Shown here in pieces: positions 26,201 through 33,486 of a DNA stretch of 64,000 nt. The position numbers and the translations under genes were made by a program. The first letter of the stretch is position 1; each line of letters opens with the position of its first letter. The notes under the pieces were generated by a model. The model was given only the letters and a program-made list of their open reading frames with translations, had not been told where the DNA came from and made no database searches. The DNA comes from Arcobacter siniprincipis (GTDB lineage: Bacteria; Campylobacterota; Campylobacteria; Campylobacterales; Arcobacteraceae). Location: positions 744,001-808,000 of the forward strand of contig NZ_CP182343.1 in NCBI RefSeq assembly GCF_048571125.1, read 5' to 3'.

Positions 26201-27610
26201 AAAATATTTGATAAAAAAAGTTTTGATTTAAAAATGACATTTTATGAAAATAATGTAAATGCAATTCAGATTATTGATAACGAAATATATTGTTGTTCAG
26301 AAAATACAATTAAAATTTGGAATGAATCAAGTTTTGAGATGATTAATGAGCTAACATATGGTATTCATAAAGGAATGGTTGTAGATAGTGAATATATGTA
26401 TGTTTTAACAAATGAAAGGCTATATAAAATTTCTAGAAGTGAATATAAAGTAGATAAATATATTTATTCATTTAATCATATTGTTCATGATGATAAGTAT
26501 TTATATGTCTGTAATGAATCGTCAATTTCAATACTTGATAAAAATAATTTGAATATTGTTTATTCTATGTCAATAGTTGATGAGATAAAGAAGATATATT
26601 TATATCATAAAAATTTATATTTAATAAGAAATAGAGGAGTATATATTTTTAATACAAAAGATAAAATAATTAAAAAAAGTTTACTAAATACAAGAATAAA
26701 TAGTTTATTTCATGATGAAAGTAGTATATATAGTATTTCAGAATATGGTTTTAAAGTTTGGAATAAAATTAATTTTAATTATGTAAATACTTTGTTTAGA
26801 TTTAATATTAATACTATTAATAGTGATGAAAAGTATATATATTTAGGATTTAATAATTATGTAGAAATATTAAATAAGAATGATTATACTCATTTCTGTA
26901 ATTTGGATGAGTATTCTGTAAAGTCAATATGTGTTGATGAATATATTTATATAGGAACTAATAATGGTGTAAAAGTATATAATAAAGACGAATTTAAGTT
27001 AATTGCACAATTAGATATGAATTGGGTTAATGAAGTAGAATATGATGAAAATTTTATTTATGCAATATCTAATTCTTACATGCAAATTTGGGATAAAAAA
27101 ACATTTAAAAAGGTATGGAATATCAAGATTAATAATTTAAATTGTATTAAAATAAATAATAAATATATATTTTTAGCTTCTTTTGATAACTTATATTTAA
27201 TTGATAAAATAAATTTTAAAATAGAACATACATTATCTTTCAATAAAATTCTTAACTTTGAAGTAAAAGATAATTATGTGTATATTTGTACTAATAATCA
27301 CTTGAAAATTTTAGATATTGATAATGATTTATTAGAAAAAGTTGATTTATTATATGAACATTCTCAATATGTATCACAAGACTCTGATTATATTTATATA
27401 ATAACAGATAGATTACTTGTTTTAGATAAGGATACTAATGATATTGAGTTTACAATTATTGATTGTTTAGGAAAAGATTATATATTATTTAATCATAAAA
27501 ATAATTTATTATGTGGTACTAAAAAATCTTGGATGTATTCTAATGTTGTTAATTCTAATAAAGTTTATAGTTTGGATAGTTTAAAGAACTTTAAACTTTT
27601 AAATAAGTGA
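23291..27610 (+). CDS. TIR-NACHT-tandem beta-propeller STAND protein, candidate anti-phage sensor
   Basis: 1439 residues, no membrane segment. Order: N-terminal helical region (1-130, unknown); TIR domain (about 134-250; LNIFISYSKRDENK and SENFLDSEYIKEVELK with a candidate catalytic Glu at 207 or 209); NACHT-type NTPase (about 345-520) with Walker A GEYGVGKT (363-370), Walker B AIIIFDGLDE (446-455) and sensor VISCRTHYFES; helical region to ~770; a short stretch (780-830) that may be pentapeptide-like; then about 14 repeats of ~37 residues from 886 to ~1390, each with a pattern like YIYxGxxNGVKVYNKDxF. Fourteen blades would make two seven-bladed propellers. Neighbours are housekeeping genes. 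Base composition is visibly more AT-rich. Inferred role: propeller senses a ligand, NACHT oligomerises, TIR depletes NAD+. Confidence 0.85.
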   Translation: MSNLVNAFKLFLDTNELGATDTRKLNSILEKLDDENKISKEDVLFVIAKSSKDKDGSYRNFVSRIIQAISLIKEEATEDIKDVVNTLNIEKIKRDNKDYLKFYGEFPQLPNTVISNINYAEDKYIQALGTDERLNIFISYSKRDENKVNLFQETLKSVAKSKVITWTMVELVHGIDFDKQIKNKLNSCDYGFAMVSENFLDSEYIKEVELKKLLEDNILFPILLEGKFSELRKKYDDEIIQKLFDSHIFYLGDRGRIDSFSDMHNNESRKHFIDEVINALEKRKVYDLEQENVSRENHLNYINSRKEYNSLLYINSQCSLQHIETSLEKTLNDTKGLERKINLQEDMVAWLKEKNTPIYALLGEYGVGKTFNTRMFASKLQELRKKNIIVPYSIYIDLRDTPTFIEKNGSKRQVTLEELISEILRLSNNKELCAEKIVEDSKNGKAIIIFDGLDEKLVHYSKDMKNKFLREIINIIDVDKFNTTNQKIVISCRTHYFESIKEQNSFLRDNERFDLGKINYRAVEVLPFSLEQIKSYIKNIFPSKDIPKLMGFISSDQYLESIIKKPLMLNKLSAILPKLVEEKKRNRRITSRLFYSALIDDTLARDNEKHTISIRDKKRLLKEISFMFYTKGIQSIDIDKLNDWLNTFIYDTKVFKKYQNKDFDLLELDLRNSTLLVRFGEKQFGFSHTSFYEYFISEYIIEHWEKFEFSNSISQLTKEFVIEGIQERDDYDRNELIEKILITLEKETTKNKRFALDIFAQLEVSTKKIYLDSQVLDYYKFEKFNCKEFKIFNSSLYSAEFSELEIEKLIIKNSNLNESMFDKCNIKNISKDEKSFMNYITDTENIFKNNLDVNNLHNFPMDNQIKIESVNIHPSKFLEVKENKDRLYTVSKDCIQILEKDTFYCEKSIYCNQIKTIDIDDNYIYCGCHDGLKILSKKDYKLRKSFLKTTSVQLIANSEKNIYEYSHEGIKIFDKKSFDLKMTFYENNVNAIQIIDNEIYCCSENTIKIWNESSFEMINELTYGIHKGMVVDSEYMYVLTNERLYKISRSEYKVDKYIYSFNHIVHDDKYLYVCNESSISILDKNNLNIVYSMSIVDEIKKIYLYHKNLYLIRNRGVYIFNTKDKIIKKSLLNTRINSLFHDESSIYSISEYGFKVWNKINFNYVNTLFRFNINTINSDEKYIYLGFNNYVEILNKNDYTHFCNLDEYSVKSICVDEYIYIGTNNGVKVYNKDEFKLIAQLDMNWVNEVEYDENFIYAISNSYMQIWDKKTFKKVWNIKINNLNCIKINNKYIFLASFDNLYLIDKINFKIEHTLSFNKILNFEVKDNYVYICTNNHLKILDIDNDLLEKVDLLYEHSQYVSQDSDYIYIITDRLLVLDKDTNDIEFTIIDCLGKDYILFNHKNNLLCGTKKSWMYSNVVNSNKVYSLDSLKNFKLLNK

Positions 27611-27652
27611 TAAATTCTAAATTTATTTTTAATATAAAATTGTAAGAAATAA

Positions 27653-27684
27653 AAAAAGGTAAGAATTTATATTCTTACCTTTTT
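27653..27684. terminator. Bidirectional terminator between the TIR-NACHT gene and ackA
   Basis: A perfect 14-bp stem (AAAAAGGTAAGAAT and complement) with a TTAT loop. A-run on one side and T-run on the other allow termination of both converging transcripts. Confidence 0.85.
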
Positions 27685-27701
27685 ATTTTAACTCTAAATT
27701 A

Positions 27702-28901
27702 TTATCTAGATTCAGTAACTACTTTAAATGTATCATTTGCTATTACATACTCTTCATTTGTAGGAATTACAAAGATTCTTGAAGCTGAACCATTTGTTGC
27801 TATATCTCTAGCTGTTTTTGATCTTTTGTTGTTTTTAACAGGGTCTAAAACTAATCCCATAGCATCAAGACCTGCACAAACTTTTTCTCTGATTAGTGCT
27901 GCATTTTCACCAATACCACCTGTGAAGCATAAAGCATCAACACCATCAAGTGCCGCAACATAAGAACCTACATATTTTTTGATATTATAAGCAACCATGT
28001 CAACAGCTAGTCTACATCTTTCGTCACCATTTTGCATACCTTCAAGTACTTCTCTAAGATCTGATGATTTTCCAGAAATTCCTAAAATACCTGATTTTTT
28101 GTTCATAATGTCTAAGGCTTCTTCTATTGTCATACCCTCTTGATGCATCATATATTGTAAAGCTCCAGCACCAACATCTCCAGATCTAGTACCCATCATA
28201 AGACCTTGAACGGGAGTTAGTCCCATAGAAGTATCAATACATTTACCATCATGAACAGCAGAAACAGAAGAACCATTTCCTAAATGACATACGATAATTC
28301 TAGTGTTATGTTTTCTATCTAACATTTGTCTCGCTTCATTTGATACAAAGAAGTGACTAGTACCATGGAAACCATATTTTCTAATACCATGTTTAGTATA
28401 TTGGTCATAAGGAAGAGCATACATATACGCATAATCTGGCATTGTTTGGTGGAATGCTGTATCAAATACTGCAACATTTGGTTTACCAGGCATAAGTTCT
28501 TGACAAATCTCCATACCCAAAATATTTGCAGGATTATGTAATGGAGCAAGAGGGATAAGTTTTTTCATTGTCTCAATTACTCTATCATTTACTAAAATTG
28601 AAGCTGAGAATTCTTCTCCACCATGTACTGCTCTATGTCCTATTGCTTCAATATCATTGATTGAATCAATAACTTTACCTTCCCCCGAAGTTAAAGTTGA
28701 TAAAACAGCTTCAATAGCCTCTTTATGTGTTGGCATAGAAATATCTAATTTTAATTCTTTATCTTCACCAAATTCATGTGTTAAAACTCCATCGATACCT
28801 ATTCTTTCGCAAATACCAGATGCAAAAACTTTTTTAATAATTGGATTCATTAATTGATACTTTAATGATGAACTTCCTGCGTTTAAGATGAATACTAACA
28901 T
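27702..28901 (-). CDS. ackA: Acetate kinase, copy 1
   Basis: 399 residues, standard length. Seen: N-terminal LNAGSSSLKYQL, HRAVHGGEEFS, VFDTAFHQTMP, KYGFHGTSH and CHLGNGSS, then FTGGIGENAA near the end, all AckA signatures. Converts acetyl phosphate and ADP to acetate and ATP. It follows pta by 28 bases on the same strand, the classic pta-ackA pair. A second ackA lies at 31573-32769. Confidence 0.97.
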   Translation of the reverse strand: MLVFILNAGSSSLKYQLMNPIIKKVFASGICERIGIDGVLTHEFGEDKELKLDISMPTHKEAIEAVLSTLTSGEGKVIDSINDIEAIGHRAVHGGEEFSASILVNDRVIETMKKLIPLAPLHNPANILGMEICQELMPGKPNVAVFDTAFHQTMPDYAYMYALPYDQYTKHGIRKYGFHGTSHFFVSNEARQMLDRKHNTRIIVCHLGNGSSVSAVHDGKCIDTSMGLTPVQGLMMGTRSGDVGAGALQYMMHQEGMTIEEALDIMNKKSGILGISGKSSDLREVLEGMQNGDERCRLAVDMVAYNIKKYVGSYVAALDGVDALCFTGGIGENAALIREKVCAGLDAMGLVLDPVKNNKRSKTARDIATNGSASRIFVIPTNEEYVIANDTFKVVTESR

Positions 28902-28929
28902 AAATAAAACTCCTTTGTTTGATTGTTAA

Positions 28930-29928
28930 TTATTTTACTACTTGAGTTGCTGTAATAGCTACTAAATTTGAAATATCTTCAATAGAACAACCTCTTGAAA
29001 GGTCATTTACTGGTTTGTTTAGACCTTGAACAATAGGTCCATGTGCTGCAGCCCCTGCAAATCTTTGTACTAGTTTATATCCTATATTTCCAGATTGTAA
29101 ATCAGGGAATACTAAAACATTAGCTTTCCCTGCTACTTTTGATCCTGGTGCTTTTGAAGCCCCCACCGCTTCAATTATTGCAGCATCTGCTTGCATTTCA
29201 CCATCAAAAGAGAAGTCAACATTTCTCTCTTCTAAAATCTCACAAGCAAATTGAACTTTATCAACTAAAGGATGTTTTGCACTTCCTTTTGTAGAAAAAG
29301 ACAACATTGCAACTCTTGGTTCTAATCCAACAACACTTTTTGCAGTTGCTGCTGTTGCACTGGCAATATCTGCTAGTTGTTCAGCATTTGGCTCTGGATT
29401 TACAGCACAATCTGCAAATAAAATAAGTCCATTATCTCCAAATTTACCATCGGCAGTTTCCATAATAAATGTAGAAGAAACAGTGTTTATTCCTGGTGCT
29501 GTTTTAATAACTTGTATTGCAGCTCTTAAAACATCTGCTGTAGGTGAACTTGAACCCGCAACTAAACCATCAGCATCTCCAAGTCTTACCATCATACATC
29601 CAAAGAATCTAGGTTCAGTTGTCATGATTTCTCTAGCTTCTTCTTCTGTTAATCCCTTAGCTTTTCTAAGTTGAACTAATTCATCTACATATTTATCTAA
29701 ATCCTTAAAAGATTTTGGATTTATTATAGAGGCCCCATCAATATTTGCATCGCATGCTTTTGCATCTGCTTTGATTTTCTCTTCATCTCCAATTAAAATT
29801 ATATTCGCAGTTTTATCTTTTAAAACTTGCTGTGTTGCTTTTAAAACTCTTTCATCTTCAGATTCTGGAAGAACGATAGTCCTTAGTTCCTTTTTGGCTT
29901 TTGACTTAATATTCTCAATTAGACCCAT
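28930..29928 (-). CDS. pta: Phosphate acetyltransferase (short form)
   Basis: 332 residues: the catalytic PTA domain only, without the N-terminal DRTGG/P-loop region found in the long Pta of enterics. Seen: TIVLPESEDERVLKA, MVRLGDADGLVAGS, LSFSTKGSAKHP and LVFPDLQSGNIGYK. Interconverts acetyl-CoA and acetyl phosphate. First gene of the pta-ackA unit. Confidence 0.96.
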   Translation of the reverse strand: MGLIENIKSKAKKELRTIVLPESEDERVLKATQQVLKDKTANIILIGDEEKIKADAKACDANIDGASIINPKSFKDLDKYVDELVQLRKAKGLTEEEAREIMTTEPRFFGCMMVRLGDADGLVAGSSSPTADVLRAAIQVIKTAPGINTVSSTFIMETADGKFGDNGLILFADCAVNPEPNAEQLADIASATAATAKSVVGLEPRVAMLSFSTKGSAKHPLVDKVQFACEILEERNVDFSFDGEMQADAAIIEAVGASKAPGSKVAGKANVLVFPDLQSGNIGYKLVQRFAGAAAHGPIVQGLNKPVNDLSRGCSIEDISNLVAITATQVVK

Positions 29929-30160
29929 AGAATTAACCCTTTCTGCTTAATTTGTATTTAGATTATATTTTACTAAGATAGCATTAATATAGCAAGAATG
30001 TATAATCTAAAAAGTACATATTTATTTTATGAAATGTATTACCAAAAGATACATAATTTGTACATATTTTAATTTAAAATAAAAATATGGGAAGAAAAGT
30101 AATATAAAAGTAGGTTTATAAAATTTATTTTAATAGTAGTTGTGTTTCAAGAGTGTATTA

Positions 30161-30475
30161 TTAACAACACTCTTGTTCACATTTATTTAATGCATTAATT
30201 GCTTGTTCATCTTCTGCTTTTTCAAAAAGTTCATCTAAATAGAAGCTATTAGAACATACTAAATATAATAGTTCTTCTTTTGTATCAGATTTTGGATCTC
30301 TATCATAATATGCTTTAGGAATCATTGGCACAATTTTTTTCCAATAAATATTCATATTTTTGGGATCTTCAAGTACTCTTAACATATTGTCAATAACCAC
30401 ACAAGCATTTTCAAAACAATCAATATTTTTAAAACTTTCATAGCTTTCGTTTACTCTTATTTCAAAATTAGACAT
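30161..30475 (-). CDS. cowN: CowN-like protein (sustains N2 fixation in the presence of CO)
   Basis: 104 residues, small, acidic, no signal. It follows the CowN pattern as I know it: YESFKNIDCFENACVVIDN, then LEDPKNMNIYWKK, a central segment ending SNSFYLDELFEKAEDEQA and a C-terminal ECC. The family shields nitrogenase from carbon monoxide in diazotrophs. No nif gene is in this window, so use for nitrogen fixation is an inference about the rest of the genome. The last codons overlap a hairpin (about 30149-30176) without a clear T tail. Divergent from the AraC regulator. Confidence 0.8.
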   Translation of the reverse strand: MSNFEIRVNESYESFKNIDCFENACVVIDNMLRVLEDPKNMNIYWKKIVPMIPKAYYDRDPKSDTKEELLYLVCSNSFYLDELFEKAEDEQAINALNKCEQECC

Positions 30476-30574
30476 TTTTTCTCCTAGATATTGTTTAAAA
30501 ATTATACAGTTTAATATATAATTTGATATGCTATGAAATGAAAAAATATTGACATTTTACGAAAATGGAGTTGT

Positions 30575-31576
30575 ATGGCACAGGTTTCTTCTATTACATT
30601 TCACTATATACTCAAAGCACTAGAAAAAAGTACTTTGATATTAATTGATGAAATGTTAAATCAAGTTAATTTATCAAAAAACATTTTACTAAAAGAAGAT
30701 AGTAAAATAGATAGTTCAAAGTTATCTGATATTTTTAATTATTGTATGAAAAAAAGTGGTGATTATACTTTGTCTTTAAAAATAGGCAGTTCTATTACTT
30801 ATCATTCTTTAGGAATTTTAGGCTATTTATTACTAAATGCCAAAAACTTAAAAGAGGTGATTGAAAAATTTGATTATTATCAAAAAATTATTAGTGGATT
30901 TATAAAATTTCATTTAATAAAAGATGAACAATATTATAAAATACTTATATATATAAATGAAAATCCAATGATACCAGTACCAAACTTTCATGCTGAAGTT
31001 CATTTAAGTGCAATAATGGCAATTTTAAATCAAATTATTGGTTATAAAATCACTCCTGATTTAACAAGTTTTTCAATAGGTGGTTTGGAAAATATTGAAA
31101 AATATAAAGATATATTTGGTGAAAATATTATTTTTAGTAAAAGTGAAAATGCAATTATATTTAAAATGGATAAATTAAATATAGAAATAAATAATTCAAA
31201 CCCAGTAATGTTAGAACATTTTGAATCACAAGCAAATAATATACTTGAAACTATGCAAGTAAGTACTTGTTATTCAAAAGTAAAAAGAGAAATTTTAAAG
31301 AATATTGGAGAAAATGATATAAGTATTGAATTTATAGCAAATAGACTACATGTTAGTATTAGAACATTACAATATAACTTAAAATCTGAAAATAAAAAAT
31401 TTAGAGATGCCCTGTTAAGTGTTAAGATGCAATTAGCAAATCATTATATAAAAAATACAAAAATGGATTTTGGAAGTATCGCTATTTTATTAGGATATAA
31501 AGAGTCTAGCTCATTTTTTAGAGCTTATAAAAAGTATTATAATCAAACTCCTAAGAGTTTCGAAGTAAAGGGTTAG
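30575..31576 (+). CDS. AraC-family transcriptional regulator
   Basis: 333 residues. The N-terminal ~200 match the arabinose-binding-like domain of the OruR/ArgR-type AraC regulators (segments SITYHSLGILGYLLLNAKNL and FHAEVHLSAIMAIL). The C-terminal ~95 carry two helix-turn-helix motifs (SIEFIANRLHVSIRTLQYNL; FGSIAILLGYKESSSFFRAY, then KYYNQTPKSF). GGAG ribosome site 8 bases before the ATG. It is divergent from cowN and convergent with ackA2, which it overlaps by 4 bases. Targets unknown; cowN is the obvious candidate by position. Confidence 0.88.
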   Translation: MAQVSSITFHYILKALEKSTLILIDEMLNQVNLSKNILLKEDSKIDSSKLSDIFNYCMKKSGDYTLSLKIGSSITYHSLGILGYLLLNAKNLKEVIEKFDYYQKIISGFIKFHLIKDEQYYKILIYINENPMIPVPNFHAEVHLSAIMAILNQIIGYKITPDLTSFSIGGLENIEKYKDIFGENIIFSKSENAIIFKMDKLNIEINNSNPVMLEHFESQANNILETMQVSTCYSKVKREILKNIGENDISIEFIANRLHVSIRTLQYNLKSENKKFRDALLSVKMQLANHYIKNTKMDFGSIAILLGYKESSSFFRAYKKYYNQTPKSFEVKG

Positions 31577-32769
31577 TTACCCTTTACTAGCTTATATGTA
31601 TCTTGTGCTATTACTAGTTCTTCATTTGTAGGAATTACAAATATTCTTGTATTCGAATCTTCTGCACTTATTTCTCTATTTTCTTTTGATCTAATTTTAT
31701 TTTTTTCTTTATCTAGTACTATACCCATAAAGTCCAAATCAGAACAGGCATTTTCTCTTATTAAATCTGAATTTTCACCAATACCAGCTGTAAAACAAAT
31801 AGCATCAACTCCACCCATTAATCCTGCATATGAACAGATAAATCTTTTGATTTTATTACATAACATTGTGATTGTAACTTTTGCTCTTTTATCTCCATCA
31901 TTGGCAGCTTTTATTACTTCTCTTAAATCAGAACTGATACCAGATAGTCCTAAAATACCAGATTTTTTATTTAGATAATCAATTATTTGATGTGGATCCA
32001 TATTCTTTTTCCCCATTAAATATGGAATAACACCAGCGTCAATATCTCCACATCTAGTTCCCATAATTAAACCTTCTAGTGGAGTTAATCCCATAGTTGT
32101 AGATAATGATTTTCCATCTTTAACTGCACAAAGTGAAGAGCCATTTCCTAAATGACAAACAATAATTCTAGTATCTTTTTTGTTTCCTAAAAGTTTTATT
32201 GCTTCTTTTGAAACATAACTGTGACTTGTCCCATGAAAGCCATATTTTCTTAATTTAAATTTTGTATAATCTTCATGTGGAACAGCATATAAATAGTTTT
32301 CAGGTGGCATTGTTTGATGAAATGCTGTATCAAATACAGCAACATTTGGTTTTCCTGGTATTAATTCTTGACAAATTCTCATACCTAAAATATGAGCAGG
32401 ATTATGTAAAGGTGCTAAAGGTATTAGCTCTTCTATTTGTTTGATTATTTTTTCTGTGATTATTACTGATGATTTAAAGTGCTCCCCACCATGAACAACT
32501 CTGTGCCCAATAGCATCAATTTCATCAATAGAATCAATAACTTTTGTTTCATAAATAGTTAATGTTTTTAAAACAAGTTCTATTGCTTCTTTATGTGTTG
32601 GCATCTCTATTTCAAAAGTTAATTTCTTATTTACACCAACTTCATGTTTAAGTATTCCATCAATTCCAATTCTTTCAACCAATCCACTAGCTATTGCTTC
32701 CCCTGTTTTAGTATCCACTAGTTGATATTTTAAAGAAGAACTCCCCGCATTTAATACAAGTACTAACAT
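31573..32769 (-). CDS. ackA: Acetate/propionate kinase, copy 2
   Basis: 398 residues, carrying the same signatures as copy 1 (LNAGSSSLKYQL, HRVVHGGEHF, VFDTAFHQTMP, YGFHGTSH, FTAGIGENSD). It is clearly diverged from copy 1 over its whole length, so it is an old paralogue. No pta accompanies it. Could use propionyl or butyryl phosphate, or act under different conditions. Shares its 3' end with the AraC gene by 4 bases. Confidence 0.93.
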   Translation of the reverse strand: MLVLVLNAGSSSLKYQLVDTKTGEAIASGLVERIGIDGILKHEVGVNKKLTFEIEMPTHKEAIELVLKTLTIYETKVIDSIDEIDAIGHRVVHGGEHFKSSVIITEKIIKQIEELIPLAPLHNPAHILGMRICQELIPGKPNVAVFDTAFHQTMPPENYLYAVPHEDYTKFKLRKYGFHGTSHSYVSKEAIKLLGNKKDTRIIVCHLGNGSSLCAVKDGKSLSTTMGLTPLEGLIMGTRCGDIDAGVIPYLMGKKNMDPHQIIDYLNKKSGILGLSGISSDLREVIKAANDGDKRAKVTITMLCNKIKRFICSYAGLMGGVDAICFTAGIGENSDLIRENACSDLDFMGIVLDKEKNKIRSKENREISAEDSNTRIFVIPTNEELVIAQDTYKLVKGN

Positions 32770-32856
32770 ATATAACTCCCTTCGTTATAATTTAAGGTAA
32801 AGATTATAGTAGTATTTTTTGGAAATACTTATTAAGTTATTATTTAAATTTGTTTG

Positions 32857-33486
32857 TTAAGTATAAAATGTTGATTTGGCAGCTGGTAAGCCTTTTAGTT
32901 TTAGAAAAATCATAGAAGTCATTATTGCATCATTTAGAGCATCGTGTTTTCCCAATAGTGGTATATCTAGTTCTTTCATTATTGTATCAAATTTTAAATC
33001 AACAAATTCATAGTCACTTCTTCTTTTTTTAGTTTTATAATACATAGAAGATACTTCAATTGATGAGTTTGGAAGTTTTATTCCAATATATTTTTTTGTG
33101 TATTTTGAAATAATTGCCATATCAAATTTTATGTAATATCCAACAATAACTCTAGAACCTATGAATTTAATAAGTTCATAAATAGCTTCTTCTGGGTCAA
33201 TTGCATTTTCTAAATCTATTGGTCTTATTCTATGAATAAGAATTGATTGCGTAGATATTTTATCAGATGGTTTTACATATATGTTAAATGTTTTGCTCAT
33301 TAGCACTTTATTTTCTTTAATAATAACTGCACCAATAGATAAAATTTCATCTTTTTTGGGATTTAGACCTGTGGTTTCACAATCTAAGCAAACATATTCA
33401 TTTTTTGGTTCTTCATCAAAAAGATATTCAAACTCTTTTTTTATGAGTTTTTTCTTTTGCAGATTTCTAAAAAAGTTTCTGAACAT
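32857..33486 (-). CDS. DnaQ-like 3'-5' exonuclease
   Basis: 209 residues of the DEDDh family. Seen: LDCETTGLNPKKDEILSIGA (Asp and Glu of ExoI), a conserved IGSRVIVGYYIKFDMAI (ExoII Asp) and GKHDALNDAIMTS (His and Asp of ExoIII). The usual partner of the nucleotidyltransferase-CBS gene upstream and of the ActP symporter in this operon type. Its cellular substrate is not known; it is not the replicative epsilon subunit in this context. Stop codon of the upstream gene overlaps its start by 1 base. Confidence 0.9.
   Translation of the reverse strand: MFRNFFRNLQKKKLIKKEFEYLFDEEPKNEYVCLDCETTGLNPKKDEILSIGAVIIKENKVLMSKTFNIYVKPSDKISTQSILIHRIRPIDLENAIDPEEAIYELIKFIGSRVIVGYYIKFDMAIISKYTKKYIGIKLPNSSIEVSSMYYKTKKRRSDYEFVDLKFDTIMKELDIPLLGKHDALNDAIMTSMIFLKLKGLPAAKSTFYT

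Noticed and set aside
25942..27470. Periodic repeats that might suggest a CRISPR-like or satellite array.
   Set aside because: The period is in the protein (about 37 residues, 111 bases) with variable DNA, as expected for propeller blades; no identical DNA repeats or spacers.
29929..30160. Possible promoter or small RNA between cowN and pta.
   Set aside because: TATAAT-like boxes exist but none has a supported spacing, and no hairpin with a T-run is visible.
30149..30176. Hairpin CAAGAGTGT/ACACTCTTG at the cowN end as an intrinsic terminator.
   Set aside because: Loop is long and no T-run follows on the minus strand, so I mention it but do not call it.
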